From Actinomadura hallensis (GTDB lineage: Bacteria > Actinomycetota > Actinomycetes > Streptosporangiales > Streptosporangiaceae): a stretch of DNA of 64,000 bases. The DNA lies in contig NZ_VFPO01000001.1 of the NCBI RefSeq assembly GCF_006716765.1, positions 4,216,001 through 4,280,000 of the forward strand. The letters are read 5' to 3'. Positions 44,983-53,918 of this stretch are shown one piece after another (the first letter of the stretch is position 1; every line of letters starts with the position of its first letter). The notes under the pieces are model-generated. The model saw only the letters and a list, made by a program, of their open reading frames with translations. It was not told the DNA's origin and made no database searches. The translations under genes and the position numbers were made by a program.

Positions 44983-45708
44983 TCAGCGGTCCTTCGAGGC
45001 CTCCGCGCCGATCCGCAGCTCCGCCGCCAGCGGCAGGTGGTCCGTCGCCCGCGCGTAGTCGGCGGCGGGCGCCGCGCCGCCGGCGGGGACCCCGCAGCCC
45101 GCGACCGCGATCGACGGGTCGGCGAACACGGCGTCGATGCGCCTGCGGGGGGCGCGGGCGGGGAAGGTCGCCGCACCGCCCGCGGGCGCGGCCGCGAAGG
45201 CGTCCCGGAAACGCCCGGCCAGCAGCGTCCAGGCCGGTCCGCCGGGCTCCTCGTTGATGTCGCCCGCGAGCACGACCGGCGCCCCGTGGCGGGCACTGGC
45301 ACGGTCCAGATGACCGATGACCTCGCGGACGTGGCGCAGCCGCGGGCCGCCCGCCAGGTCCAGGTGCGTGCTCGCGGCGACGAAGCGCGCTCCCCCGCTC
45401 TCCAGGACGGCGATCGCCAGCGCGCGGCGGTGCAGGCCCCGGTCCGGGGTGAGCAGGTGGAACTCGCGGGCCACCCGCCGCACGTGCGGCGCGGCGAGGA
45501 CGGCGAGGCCGCAGGCCCGCCGCCCCGCCGCGATCCGCAGCCCGCACGCCCGCGCCAGCCGGCGCCGCCGCAGCCGCCAGGCCCCGAAGCGCGGGACCTC
45601 CTGCAGGCAGACGACGTCCGGGGCGATCGCGCGGACGACCCGCACCACGGCGGCCGGGTCGTCGCGCAGCGACCGGATGTTGTAGCTCAGCAGGCGGACG
45701 GGCTGCAT
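44983..45708 (-). CDS. endonuclease/exonuclease/phosphatase family protein
   Basis: A 241-residue Mg-dependent phosphodiesterase-fold protein. Motifs: LLSYNIRSLRDD with the N-terminal Asn, VVCLQEVPR with the metal Glu, THLDLAGG, LAGDINEEPGGPAW with the Asp/Asn pair, and ATDHLPLAAEL with the final His. There is no signal peptide. The substrate could be DNA, RNA or a phospholipid headgroup; not resolved. It is 31 bp downstream of glucokinase on the same strand and may be co-transcribed. Confidence 0.85.
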   Translation of the reverse strand: MQPVRLLSYNIRSLRDDPAAVVRVVRAIAPDVVCLQEVPRFGAWRLRRRRLARACGLRIAAGRRACGLAVLAAPHVRRVAREFHLLTPDRGLHRRALAIAVLESGGARFVAASTHLDLAGGPRLRHVREVIGHLDRASARHGAPVVLAGDINEEPGGPAWTLLAGRFRDAFAAAPAGGAATFPARAPRRRIDAVFADPSIAVAGCGVPAGGAAPAADYARATDHLPLAAELRIGAEASKDR

Positions 45709-45739
45709 GCGGGCTTCGCGGGATCCGGGACCCGGAGCC

Positions 45740-46708
45740 CTAGACGATGACGCCCTGGAGGGAACGGACGCGGGCGAGGTCCGCGGCGCCCACTATCCCC
45801 GCCGACGAGCCCAGCTCGGCGATGCGGATGTCGGGCAGGGGACGGTGGCCGCGGCCGGTCAGGGCGTCCTCGAACGCCGCGCGGATCGGGTCGAGGAGAA
45901 GGTCGCCGGCGTCGGACAGGCCGCCGCCGATGATGAACGCGCCGGGGTCGAGGATCGCGCTGAGGTCGGCCAGGCCCTGCGCGGCCCACTGCGCGACCGT
46001 CCGGAAGCACTCCAGCGCGGCCTTGTCGCCCTCGCGGGCCGCCTGCGACACCTCGGGGCCGCTGATGCCCTCGGGGCGGCCGCCGCCGAGCTCCAGCAGG
46101 CGCCCCGCCATCGCGGGCGCCACCCGGGCCAGGTCGCGCGCCTCGTGGACGAGGGCGTTGCCGCTGGCGTACTGCTCCCAGCAGCCGCGGTTGCCGCAGC
46201 CGCAGCGGCGGCCGTCCGGGACGACCCGGAAGTGGCCCATCTCCGCGCCGATGCCGAACCGGCCCCGGTAGAGCTCGCCGTTGATGATGATGCCGCCGCC
46301 GATCCCGGTGCCGAGGGCCACCAGGACGAGGAAGTTCTCGCCGCGCCCGGCGCCGAACCTGGCCTCGCCCCACGCGGTGGCGTTGCCGTCGTTCTCCACG
46401 ACGACCGGCAGCCCCACCAGGTGCTCCACCTTCTCCTTGATCGGCTCGTCGCGCCAGGCGAGGTTCGGCGCGAACAGCACGGTGGAGCGGGTCTCGTCGA
46501 CGAAGCCGGCGGTGCCGAGACCGACGGCCGACACCTCCTCGTACTTGCCCTTCAGGAGGTCGACGACCTCGGCGATGGTCTCGGCGGTCTCCTTGGGGTT
46601 GGTCGACGGAGTCGGCCTGCGCACCTTCTCCAGGATCGTTCCTCGTTCGTCGACGACCCCGGCGGCGACCTTCGTGCCGCCCACATCCACGCCGATGGTC
46701 AGGGCCAT
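45740..46708 (-). CDS. glkA: ROK-family glucokinase
   Basis: ATP-dependent glucose kinase that also takes part in carbon repression in Streptomyces. The 322-residue protein has the ATP loop ALTIGVDVGGTKVAAGV at the start, the catalytic NDGNATAWGE, the GTGIGGGIIING motif and the zinc site CGCGNRGCWEQYAS that marks ROK proteins. No DNA-binding domain is present, so it is an enzyme and not a ROK repressor. ATG 46708 has GAGGAAGGG upstream. Clustering with pfk and MacRS-like genes resembles Streptomyces. Confidence 0.95.
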   Translation of the reverse strand: MALTIGVDVGGTKVAAGVVDERGTILEKVRRPTPSTNPKETAETIAEVVDLLKGKYEEVSAVGLGTAGFVDETRSTVLFAPNLAWRDEPIKEKVEHLVGLPVVVENDGNATAWGEARFGAGRGENFLVLVALGTGIGGGIIINGELYRGRFGIGAEMGHFRVVPDGRRCGCGNRGCWEQYASGNALVHEARDLARVAPAMAGRLLELGGGRPEGISGPEVSQAAREGDKAALECFRTVAQWAAQGLADLSAILDPGAFIIGGGLSDAGDLLLDPIRAAFEDALTGRGHRPLPDIRIAELGSSAGIVGAADLARVRSLQGVIV

Positions 46709-46754
46709 GTACCCTTCCTCCTCCTCGAGCGCCCCGGCTGGAGCCTGTACCGCA

Positions 46755-47276
46755 CTACTCGACGTCGGCGGGGCGGCCGCCCGTGGCGGCCGACCACACA
46801 TCGCCCGTTTCCGGACGTTCCGCCCGCTCGGACCTACCCGCCCCCGGGCGCTTCGACGCCTCCGGCGGCCGGTTCCGGCTCGTCCCGCCGCGCGCCGCGG
46901 CGCGGTTCCGGTCACCCGCCCGGTCGAACGCGGCCACGACGTCCAGCGCGGCGGCCATGAGCGACTGCCCGGCCTCGCGCAGGTGGCGGCTCACGTCGCC
47001 GCCCGACTCGCGCTTGATCGCGATGGCCCGGCAGATCGGGCAGTCGCGGCACTCCGGGGCGCCGGTGGCGATGCGGGGCTCCTCCGCGACGGCCTCGGCC
47101 CACACGTCGCCGGCGTCACCGCCCGCCGTGCCGGAGCCGCGGCCGGCGGCGCCGCCCGTGCCGGGGCGACCCGCGCCAGGCCCGCCCGCGTCCCGGCCGC
47201 CGCCGCTCACCCGCCTGACCAGCGCGTCGAAGAGCTTGGCGGCCTCGTCCAGAACGTCACCCGGCTGCTCACTCAT
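46755..47276 (-). CDS. small conserved actinobacterial protein with CxxCPxC motif
   Basis: A 173-residue protein upstream of glucokinase. N-terminal helix ALVRRVSGGG, low-complexity Gly-rich linker, then a compact core ECRDCPICRAIAIKRES followed by VSRHLREAGQSLMAAALDVVAAF. The CxxCPxC cluster could bind zinc; no enzymatic function is recognisable. The C-terminal 50 residues are disordered. ATG 47276. A TACCGT box (47307-47312, minus strand) and a perfect palindrome lie just upstream. Confidence 0.7.
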   Translation of the reverse strand: MSEQPGDVLDEAAKLFDALVRRVSGGGRDAGGPGAGRPGTGGAAGRGSGTAGGDAGDVWAEAVAEEPRIATGAPECRDCPICRAIAIKRESGGDVSRHLREAGQSLMAAALDVVAAFDRAGDRNRAAARGGTSRNRPPEASKRPGAGRSERAERPETGDVWSAATGGRPADVE

Positions 47277-47289
47277 GGGTCCATCTTCC

Positions 47290-47312
47290 CTCCGACGTCG
47301 GAGTGCACGGTA
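47290..47312 (-). promoter_or_regulatory. promoter with perfect 14-bp palindrome at the start site
   Basis: On the minus strand the -10-like TACCGT occupies 47307-47312 and the palindrome CTCCGACGTCGGAG occupies 47290-47303, just where transcription would begin and overlapping the GGAG ribosome-binding site. A repressor or RNA structure is plausible; no known consensus is matched. Confidence 0.45.
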
Positions 47313-47329
47313 TCGCCTGGGGGCGGTGT

Positions 47330-47764
47330 TCAGCTCTCCACGCGGCGCTTGAGGCCCTTGAGGGCGGAGTCGATGATCCGCTTCTCGGCCTTGCGCTTCA
47401 CCATGCCGATCAGCGGGACCCGGACGTCCACGGCCAGCTCGTAGGTCACCTCGGTGGTCCCGTCCCGCTCGTCGAGGCCGTAGGAGCCGTGCAGGCCGGT
47501 GACGACGGAGCCCGCCTCCACCAGCTCCCACGTCACGCGGTCGTCGTCCTCCCAGGTGTAGGCGAGCCCGACGGTGTCGCTGAAGGGGCCGCCGTCGAAC
47601 GTCAGCGCGGCCCGCGCGGCGCGGCCGTCCTCCGCCCGCTCCCGGACGGTGATCTCGCGGATGCCGCTCGCCCACTCCGGGTACGCCTCGAGGTCGGCGA
47701 TCACCGCCATGACCTCGGACTTGCCCGCGTCGATGGTGATCGCGGAGCTCGTGCGGTCCGCCAT
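47330..47764 (-). CDS. SRPBCC (START-like) family protein
   Basis: A 144-residue hydrophobic-ligand-binding fold: ITIDAGKSEVMAVIADLEAYPEWASGIREITV is the standard SRPBCC N-terminus, ending with RIIDSALKGLKRRVE. It corresponds to mycobacterial Rv2185c (TB16.3), which lies in the same conserved neighbourhood near fadD15 and pimB'. Ligand unknown. ATG 47764 has GGAGGGAG upstream. Confidence 0.87.
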   Translation of the reverse strand: MADRTSSAITIDAGKSEVMAVIADLEAYPEWASGIREITVRERAEDGRAARAALTFDGGPFSDTVGLAYTWEDDDRVTWELVEAGSVVTGLHGSYGLDERDGTTEVTYELAVDVRVPLIGMVKRKAEKRIIDSALKGLKRRVES

Positions 47765-47828
47765 CTGCGTCTCCCTCCGGCTCGGCGTGAGCCCGCGCGC
47801 GGGCCCGCTGTCGTAGAGAAGGTATCCC

Positions 47829-48596
47829 TCACACCGTCAGGACGTACGGCACGCCACGGGCCCGGAAGTGGCCCACGTTCACGCACTCGGTGCGGCCGAT
47901 GCGCATCCGGCTCGCCAGCGGCTGGTGGACGTGCCCGAAGAGGACGTACCTGGGCTGCGTCCGGTGGATCGCCTCCAGGAGCGCCCTGCTCCCCCGCTCG
48001 AAGCGGCGCGCCACCGTGTCGTACAGCAGCTCGGGGACGTCCGGCGGGATGTGGGCGCACAGGACGTCGACCTCCCCCAGGGCCTCGACCTTGGCGGCGT
48101 AGTCGTCGTCGTCCAGCTCGTAGGGGGTGCGGTACTCGGTGCGCAGGCCGCCGCCGACGAACCCGAACCGGAGCCCGCCGATCTCGGTGGTCTCGCCGTC
48201 GAGGACCCGGTGGCCGTCCCGCAGGTGCGGCCCCCACATGCGCGGGATGTCCACGTTGCCGTACGTCAGGTACGCGGGCGCCGGCATGGCCGCGAACAGC
48301 TCGGCGTACTGGCGGTCGACGGCGCGCTCGATGTGCGGCCACGCGTCGCCCCCGAGCGACGACCACAGCGAGCGGGAGAACTCGCGGGCCTCGTCGAAGC
48401 GCTTCTGGGTCCGCAGCGCGATGAAGCGGTCGGCGTTCTCCTGGCCGAACAGCTCGGCGAAGATGCCCTGGGCGTGGTCGTGGTAGTCGATGAACAGGAT
48501 CAGGTCGCCGAGGCAGATGAGCGCGTCCGCGCCGTCCGCGGCGCTCGCCAGCGCGTCCGCGCGGCCATGGACGTCGCTCACCACGTGGATCCGCAT
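47829..48596 (-). CDS. metallophosphoesterase (YfcE/phosphodiesterase-like)
   Basis: A 255-residue calcineurin-like phosphoesterase with the dimetal motifs HVVSDVHGR, CLGDLILF, YGNVD, and LFGHVHQP. Cytoplasmic, no signal peptide. Nucleotide or cAMP-type substrates are common but not assignable. ATG at 48596 is preferred because TACAGT (48603-48608) ends 6 nt before it, a leaderless signature. Confidence 0.9.
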   Translation of the reverse strand: MRIHVVSDVHGRADALASAADGADALICLGDLILFIDYHDHAQGIFAELFGQENADRFIALRTQKRFDEAREFSRSLWSSLGGDAWPHIERAVDRQYAELFAAMPAPAYLTYGNVDIPRMWGPHLRDGHRVLDGETTEIGGLRFGFVGGGLRTEYRTPYELDDDDYAAKVEALGEVDVLCAHIPPDVPELLYDTVARRFERGSRALLEAIHRTQPRYVLFGHVHQPLASRMRIGRTECVNVGHFRARGVPYVLTV

Positions 48597-48643
48597 GAAA
48601 TGACTGTAATGGGACGGATCGCGGACGGGAACGGCCGGGACGG

Positions 48644-49339
48644 TCAGCCCGTCGCGGCCGACACCAGGGCGCGCCACTCGCGCACGAGGGCGGGGTCGAC
48701 CGGGGCGTCCCAGGCGCCGTCCGGGCGGACGGCGGTGCCCACGTGGAAGGCGGTGACGCCCGCGGCGGCGAGGACGGCGACGTGCTTGCGGCGCAGCCCG
48801 CCCCCGGCCATGATCATCCCGGCCTGCCCGGCGCCCCCGGCGGCGCGGCGGACGAGGACGTCGACCCCCGCGTCCACGCCCCGCGGGGACCCGGCCGTCA
48901 GCACCGTGTCGAGCCTGCCGCCGAGATCGCGGACGGCGTCCCACGCCCGGCCGGGGTCGGCGGCGTGGTCCACCGCGCGGTGGAACGTCCAGGGCAGCGG
49001 GGCCGTGTCGGCGGCGAGCTTGCCGGTGGCGGCGGTGTCGATGTGGCCGGAGGAGTCGAGGAAGCCGAACACGAACCCGTCCGCGCCCGCGTCCGCGAGG
49101 CCCGCGGCCGCGCGCCGCAGCCGGTCGAGCTCGAACGCGGTGGTGCGGAAGCCGGCCCTGGCCCGCAGCATCACCCGGAGCGGCAGGGTCGTGGCCTTCC
49201 GGACGGCCTCGACGACGTCGGGATCGGGGGTCAGGCCGTCGGCGGCCATGTCGGCGACCACCTCCAGCCGGTCGGCGCCGCCGTCCTCCGCCGCCCGCGC
49301 GTCGTCGGCGGTCAGCGCGATCACTTCCAGCAGCGGCAT
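48644..49339 (-). CDS. cutC: CutC-family protein
   Basis: A 231-residue TIM-barrel protein: LLEVIALTADDARAAEDGGADRLEVVADM, LRVMLRARAGF, FGFLDSSGHID and FHRAVDH match CutC. Once called a copper homeostasis protein, it has no firm biochemical role. ATG 49339 follows GGGGGAACG. The start further upstream at 49507 is not preferred because the extra residues are Arg/Pro-rich and unlike the family. Confidence 0.87.
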   Translation of the reverse strand: MPLLEVIALTADDARAAEDGGADRLEVVADMAADGLTPDPDVVEAVRKATTLPLRVMLRARAGFRTTAFELDRLRRAAAGLADAGADGFVFGFLDSSGHIDTAATGKLAADTAPLPWTFHRAVDHAADPGRAWDAVRDLGGRLDTVLTAGSPRGVDAGVDVLVRRAAGGAGQAGMIMAGGGLRRKHVAVLAAAGVTAFHVGTAVRPDGAWDAPVDPALVREWRALVSAATG

Positions 49340-49573
49340 TTGGCGTTCCCCCGGAACCGCGTTCGTGTGCGACCGGATCAAGCGTAGGCGACCGGGCGGC
49401 GGGCGCCGCGGGCGACGGCCCGTCTTTGCCGTGCCGTTAACAGCCGCGCAGCCGGGAGATATCGATCGAACATCGTCCATGGCCAGGCGGCTACTCGTGG
49501 GTATCATTCGTCCACGGAGAAGCCCTCCGCGGACTTCCCCGCCGACCTCGAATCTCGACTACAGGAGCAGGCC

Positions 49574-51364
49574 GTGCGCGAGTTCAGCGTCCCCGTGATG
49601 GTGGAGGTCCCCGACTCCGCCTCTCTGACCGACGCGCCCTTCACCCGGGCCGCGAAGGAGCCCGGCGCCATCGTGGCGCGACGCAAGTCCGGCGACGCCT
49701 GGAGCGCGGTCACCGCGGCCGAGTTCGCCGGCGAGATCACCGCGGCGGCGAAGGGCCTCGTGGCCGCCGGCATCGAGCCCGGCGACCGGGTGTGCCTGCT
49801 CTCGCGCACTCGCTACGAGTGGACGATCCTCGACTACGCGATCTGGGCCGCCGGCGCGGTGTCCGTGCCGATCTACGAGACGTCCTCCGCGGAACAGATC
49901 GAGTGGATCGTCGGCGACTCCGGCGCCAAGGCGCTGTTCGTCGAGACCGAGGAGCACGTCGCCAGGGTCGAGGAGGTCCGCAAGCGGCTCCCCGACCTCG
50001 CGCACGTGTGGACCATCGACGCGGGCGGCGTCGAGGAGGTCGGCCGCCTCGGCGCCGACGTCGGCGACGACGTGATCGAGGAGCGCCGCACCTCCCGCGG
50101 CGGCGCGGACCTCGCCACGCTCGTCTACACCTCCGGCACCACCGGGCGCCCCAAGGGCTGCGAGCTGACCCACGGGAACCTGGTGGCGACGTCCCGCAAC
50201 GCCGTCCAGGGCGCGATCGCCGAGGTCGCCGTCGAGGGCAGCTCCACGCTGCTGTTCCTGCCGCTGGCGCACGTGTTCGCCCGCATGATCCAGGTCGCCA
50301 CGATCGAGGGCGGCATCGTCCTCGGGCACAGCGACATCCCCAACCTGCTCCCCGACCTCGCCTCCTTCCAGCCGACGTTCCTGCTGGCCGTGCCCCGCGT
50401 CTTCGAGAAGGTCTACAACGGCGCCGAGCAGAAGGCCGCGGCCGAGGGCAAGGGCAAGATCTTCAAGGCGGCGGCCGAGACCGCGATCGCCTACAGCCGC
50501 GCGCTGGACGGCGGCGGTCCCGGCATCGGGCTCAAGGCCCGGCACAAGCTCTTCGACGTGCTGGTCTACAAGAAGCTGCGCGCCGCGGTCGGCGGCAAGG
50601 TGGAGTACGCGGTGTCGGGCGGCGCCGCGCTCGGGGAGCGGCTCGGCCACTTCTTCCGCGGCGTCGGCATCACGATCCTGGAGGGCTACGGCCTCACCGA
50701 GACGACCGCCCCGGCCAGCGTGAACCGTCCCACCGCGCTGAAGATCGGGACCGTCGGGCAGCCGATCCCGGGCGTGGACATCCGCATCGCCGAGGACGGC
50801 GAGATCCTGGTGCGCGGCATCAACGTCCTGCGCGGCTACTGGAACAACGAGGCCGCCACCAAGGAGGCGCTGGAGGACGGCTGGCTCCACACCGGCGACC
50901 TCGGCTCCCTCGACGAGGACGGGTTCCTGCGGATCACCGGGCGGAAGAAGGAGATCCTCGTGACGGCGGGCGGCAAGAACGTCGCGCCCGCCCCGCTGGA
51001 GGACCGGCTCCGCTCCCACCCGCTGGTCAGCCAGTGCCTGGTCGTCGGCGACGGCCGCAAGTTCATCAGCGCGCTCATCACGCTCGACGAGGAGGCGCTC
51101 GGCCCGTGGAAGGAGCGCCACGGCAAGCCCGCGTCGATGACGGTGGACGAGCTGCGCGGCGACCCCGACGTGATCGCCGAGATCGAGGCCGCGGTCGCCG
51201 AGGCCAACAAGTCGGTCAGCCAGGCCGAGGCGATCAAGAAGCACGTCATCCTCGGCGTGGACTTCACCGAGGAGGCCGGCCACCTGACGCCGAGCCTGAA
51301 GGTCAAGCGCAACGTCGTGATGAAGGACTTCGCCGACGAGATCGAGGCGCTCTACAGCAGCTGA
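49574..51364 (+). CDS. long-chain fatty acid-CoA ligase (FadD15-like)
   Basis: AMP-forming acyl-CoA synthetase of 596 residues. P-loop motif LVYTSGTTGRPKGCELTH, VPRVFEKVYNGAEQKA, GYGLTET, TGDLG and the catalytic Lys in the ITGRKKEILVTAGGKNVAP segment are all present. It corresponds to FadD15 beside pimB' in mycobacteria. GTG 49574 has AGGAG 7 nt upstream. A TATCAT box at 49502-49507 may be its -10. No other fatty acid genes are adjacent. Confidence 0.93.
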   Translation: MREFSVPVMVEVPDSASLTDAPFTRAAKEPGAIVARRKSGDAWSAVTAAEFAGEITAAAKGLVAAGIEPGDRVCLLSRTRYEWTILDYAIWAAGAVSVPIYETSSAEQIEWIVGDSGAKALFVETEEHVARVEEVRKRLPDLAHVWTIDAGGVEEVGRLGADVGDDVIEERRTSRGGADLATLVYTSGTTGRPKGCELTHGNLVATSRNAVQGAIAEVAVEGSSTLLFLPLAHVFARMIQVATIEGGIVLGHSDIPNLLPDLASFQPTFLLAVPRVFEKVYNGAEQKAAAEGKGKIFKAAAETAIAYSRALDGGGPGIGLKARHKLFDVLVYKKLRAAVGGKVEYAVSGGAALGERLGHFFRGVGITILEGYGLTETTAPASVNRPTALKIGTVGQPIPGVDIRIAEDGEILVRGINVLRGYWNNEAATKEALEDGWLHTGDLGSLDEDGFLRITGRKKEILVTAGGKNVAPAPLEDRLRSHPLVSQCLVVGDGRKFISALITLDEEALGPWKERHGKPASMTVDELRGDPDVIAEIEAAVAEANKSVSQAEAIKKHVILGVDFTEEAGHLTPSLKVKRNVVMKDFADEIEALYSS

Positions 51365-51468
51365 CCTCCACGGCGCCGATCACCGCGGCGGCCCGGCCGG
51401 ACGGCCGGGCCGCCGTTCTTTCCGGGCCGCTGTTGTTTCCGGGGCGCCGCCCGTTCCGGGGCGGCCGG

Positions 51469-52140
51469 TCAGCGGCCGTCCCCGCGCAGGGCGGCGACGG
51501 CGTCCGCCACGGGGGTGTCGCCGTTGAGCAGGTCGAGCGTGCGGCGGCGGACGTCCGCGGCGTCCAGCAGCGCCACGATGACCGCCGCCACGTCGTCGCG
51601 GGTGACCTCGCCGCGCCCGATCGGCGGTTCGGCGAGGTGGACCCGGCCGGTCGGCGGGTCGTCGGTGAGCCGCCCCGGCCGCAGGATCAGCCAGTCGAGG
51701 GCGTCCCTGCGGCGCAGGTCCTCCTCCGCCGCACCCCTGGCCCTGATGTAGGCCTCCCAGACCTCTCCGCGGCCGGGGTCGGGCGGGTCGCCCGCGCCCA
51801 TCGCGGAGATCTGCACGAAGCCGCGGACGCCCGCGCGCTCCGCCGCGTCCGCCATCAGCACCGAGGCGGCCCGGTCGACGGTGTCCTTGCGCGCCGCGCC
51901 GCTGCCGGGCCCCGCCCCGGCCGCGAACACGACCGCGTCGGCGCCCGGCAGGTGGCCGGCGACCTCCTCGACGCCGGCCGCCTCCAGGTCGCACACCACC
52001 GGTTCGGCGCCCGCGTCCCGCACGTCGCCCGCGTGGGCGGGGTTGCGGATCAGTCCCCGCACGGTGTCGCCCCGCTCCGCCAGCAGCCGTGACAGCCGCA
52101 GCGCGATCTTCCCGTGCCCGCCCGCGATCACGATGTCCAT
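51469..52140 (-). CDS. NAD(P)-binding SDR-like protein (NmrA/atypical class)
   Basis: A 223-residue protein with the Rossmann motif MDIVIAGGHGKIALRLSRLL and the atypical SDR features VVFAAGAGPGSG and DWLILRPGRLTDDP. The active-site Tyr/Lys pair is not in the standard YxxxK form, so it is probably an NADP sensor or isomerase-like enzyme. TACGAT (52147-52152) ends 6 nt before ATG 52140, a leaderless signature. Monocistronic. Confidence 0.85.
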   Translation of the reverse strand: MDIVIAGGHGKIALRLSRLLAERGDTVRGLIRNPAHAGDVRDAGAEPVVCDLEAAGVEEVAGHLPGADAVVFAAGAGPGSGAARKDTVDRAASVLMADAAERAGVRGFVQISAMGAGDPPDPGRGEVWEAYIRARGAAEEDLRRRDALDWLILRPGRLTDDPPTGRVHLAEPPIGRGEVTRDDVAAVIVALLDAADVRRRTLDLLNGDTPVADAVAALRGDGR

Positions 52141-52332
52141 GCCGCGATCGTACGGAGCGGCGCCGCCGAAGTCGCGCAGGCGCACGCGTGCGCGGCCGGC
52201 GGGGCGCCGCCGAAGGTCGAAGGCGGCGTCCCCGCCGGCCGCGCGTCCGGGTCACCCCAGGGCGGTCCGGGTCACCCGGACATCGGCCGGATCGGTGTCA
52301 GACGGGCGTCGGCCGATCCGGGGCCGGTCGGA

Positions 52333-53883
52333 TCAGTACCTGTTCCTGGTGGTCGGCTGCGTGGGGGGAGCGGCCGGCTCCTGGGAGGGAGCCACGGGGT
52401 CACCGGTCGGAGCGGGCTCCTGGCCGCCGTCCTGACCCTGGCCGCCGTCCTGGCCGTCACCCTGGCCCTGGTCGTTCCCCTGGTCCTGGTCGTTCCCCTG
52501 ACCCTGGTCGTTGCCCTGACCCTGGCGGTCGCCCTTGCCGCCGCGGCCGTTGATGGTGTTGACGACCTGCTGCATCAGCTCGTCGTTCATCACGTTGATG
52601 AAGTCGCCGTGGTCGGTCACCGGGTCGTGGCCGGACTCGGGGAAGCTGTCCAGCGCGAACGCCAGCGGCTCCGCGGGGACGTCGTAGGTCAGCGTCATCC
52701 GCAGCTGCGGGACGGCCTGGGTGCCCTCGGGGCAGGCGCCGGTCCGCTCGTCGGGGAACGCGACGTGGTCGCGGTGGTTGGCGCTGTCGGTGTTCTGCCC
52801 GTCCCAGCAGCTTCCGAAGTTCAGCACGCGGGTGACGAGGCTGCCCTCGGGGCACAGCGGGTACTTGTCGGTGAACGCGCGGTCCTCGAACCCGGTGCAG
52901 GTCCACTGCGCCTTCGCGTTCTGCAGCCCGTTCGTCACGGCCTTGGCGTCGCCGGTGGCCAGCCGCAGGAACCGCGGCATCGCGGTCACCCGGCTGCGCG
53001 GGTTGCCCAGGAACTCGATGCGCGCCTGGGTCGGCTCGACGATGCTGCCGACGTTGCCGTCGAGGCGGCTCTGCTCGGCCCGCTCGGAGGTGTCCTCGCC
53101 CGAGCGGAGCCGCAGCACCGGCCAGTAGTAGGCGGACTGGTCGCCGTTCTCGCACGTCGTGCCCGCCGCGGCGAGGCTCTCGTCGGTCGAGAAGGCGTCC
53201 GTGTCGAGGTTGCCGACGTAGTCGTGGATGTGGTGCGCTCCGTTCGCGACGCCGGGGGCGGCGACCACGTTGTCCGGGTTGCTGTGCGCCTGGCCCTCGT
53301 TGGTGCCGCAGTCGACGCTGAACACTCCGGTCGAGCCCCGCCGGGTGGTGCGCGGCCGGCGCACGCGCGGCGCCTGCTGGATCGGGACGTACTGGTCTTC
53401 CCTCAGCTCGGGGATGACGACCTGCTGGTCGTCGCCCTGGCCGTCACCCTGGTCGTTGCCTTGGTCGTTGCCCTGGCCCTGGTCATTGCCCTGACCGTCG
53501 CCCTGGTCGTTGCCCTGGCCCTGGTCATTGCCCTGACCGTCGCCCTGGTCGTCGCCCTGGCCCTGGTCGTTACCCTGACCGTCGCCTTGGCCGTCGCCCT
53601 GGTCACCGCCGGGCTGCTGCCCGTCGCCCGGGGACTGCTGTCCGTCGCCCGGTTGCCGGCCACCGGGCTGCTGACCACCGGGCTGCTGACCACCGGGGCC
53701 GCCCGGATTCTTGACGTCGTCGAGTCTGCCTCCGCCTCCGTCGAGGTCCGAGCCGTCGGCGGCGGCCGGCGTGCTCTGGCCGGGCTGCGGGGCGGCGGCT
53801 CCGCCGGGCGTCACCTGACACGCCGACGTCGCGAGGGCGAGCGCCGGAATGATCACGGCGAAGGCTTTCTTCTTGCTTCCCAT
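52333..53883 (-). CDS. DUF1996-domain lipoprotein with Gln/Gly/Asp repeats
   Basis: A 516-residue surface lipoprotein: signal and lipobox ALALATSACQ (Cys22), a long (about 25-155) hydrophilic repeat region built from GQGNDQG units, a DUF1996 domain (about 190-440: FSVDCGTNEGQAHSNPD, HHIHDYVGN, RVLNFGSCWDGQNTDSANHRDHVAF) and a second GQGNDQ repeat tail. Related fungal and actinobacterial DUF1996 proteins are secreted and of unknown function. It is 35 bp downstream of the DUF4142-type gene and the last gene of the redox cluster. Confidence 0.85.
   Translation of the reverse strand: MGSKKKAFAVIIPALALATSACQVTPGGAAAPQPGQSTPAAADGSDLDGGGGRLDDVKNPGGPGGQQPGGQQPGGRQPGDGQQSPGDGQQPGGDQGDGQGDGQGNDQGQGDDQGDGQGNDQGQGNDQGDGQGNDQGQGNDQGNDQGDGQGDDQQVVIPELREDQYVPIQQAPRVRRPRTTRRGSTGVFSVDCGTNEGQAHSNPDNVVAAPGVANGAHHIHDYVGNLDTDAFSTDESLAAAGTTCENGDQSAYYWPVLRLRSGEDTSERAEQSRLDGNVGSIVEPTQARIEFLGNPRSRVTAMPRFLRLATGDAKAVTNGLQNAKAQWTCTGFEDRAFTDKYPLCPEGSLVTRVLNFGSCWDGQNTDSANHRDHVAFPDERTGACPEGTQAVPQLRMTLTYDVPAEPLAFALDSFPESGHDPVTDHGDFINVMNDELMQQVVNTINGRGGKGDRQGQGNDQGQGNDQDQGNDQGQGDGQDGGQGQDGGQEPAPTGDPVAPSQEPAAPPTQPTTRNRY
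53400..53700. repeat. tandem repeats encoding Gly-Gln-Asn-Asp tracts
   Basis: Units such as TGGTCGTTGCCCTGGCCC recur many times across 53430-53600. A shorter set lies at 52447-52535. Both encode the disordered arms of the DUF1996 lipoprotein and make the opposite strand read as a hydrophobic VALA repeat. Confidence 0.85.
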
Positions 53884-53918
53884 GGAAAGGTACTCCCTTT
53901 TGCGGGGTGGGATGTACG

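Noticed and set aside
43841..45058. Long plus-strand frame overlapping the 43953-44951 gene
   Set aside because: Its Arg/Pro-only composition shows it to be an out-of-frame shadow.
53228..53700. Hydrophobic VALA-repeat frame on the plus strand
   Set aside because: It is the reverse image of the Gln-Gly-Asn-Asp repeat of the DUF1996 lipoprotein.
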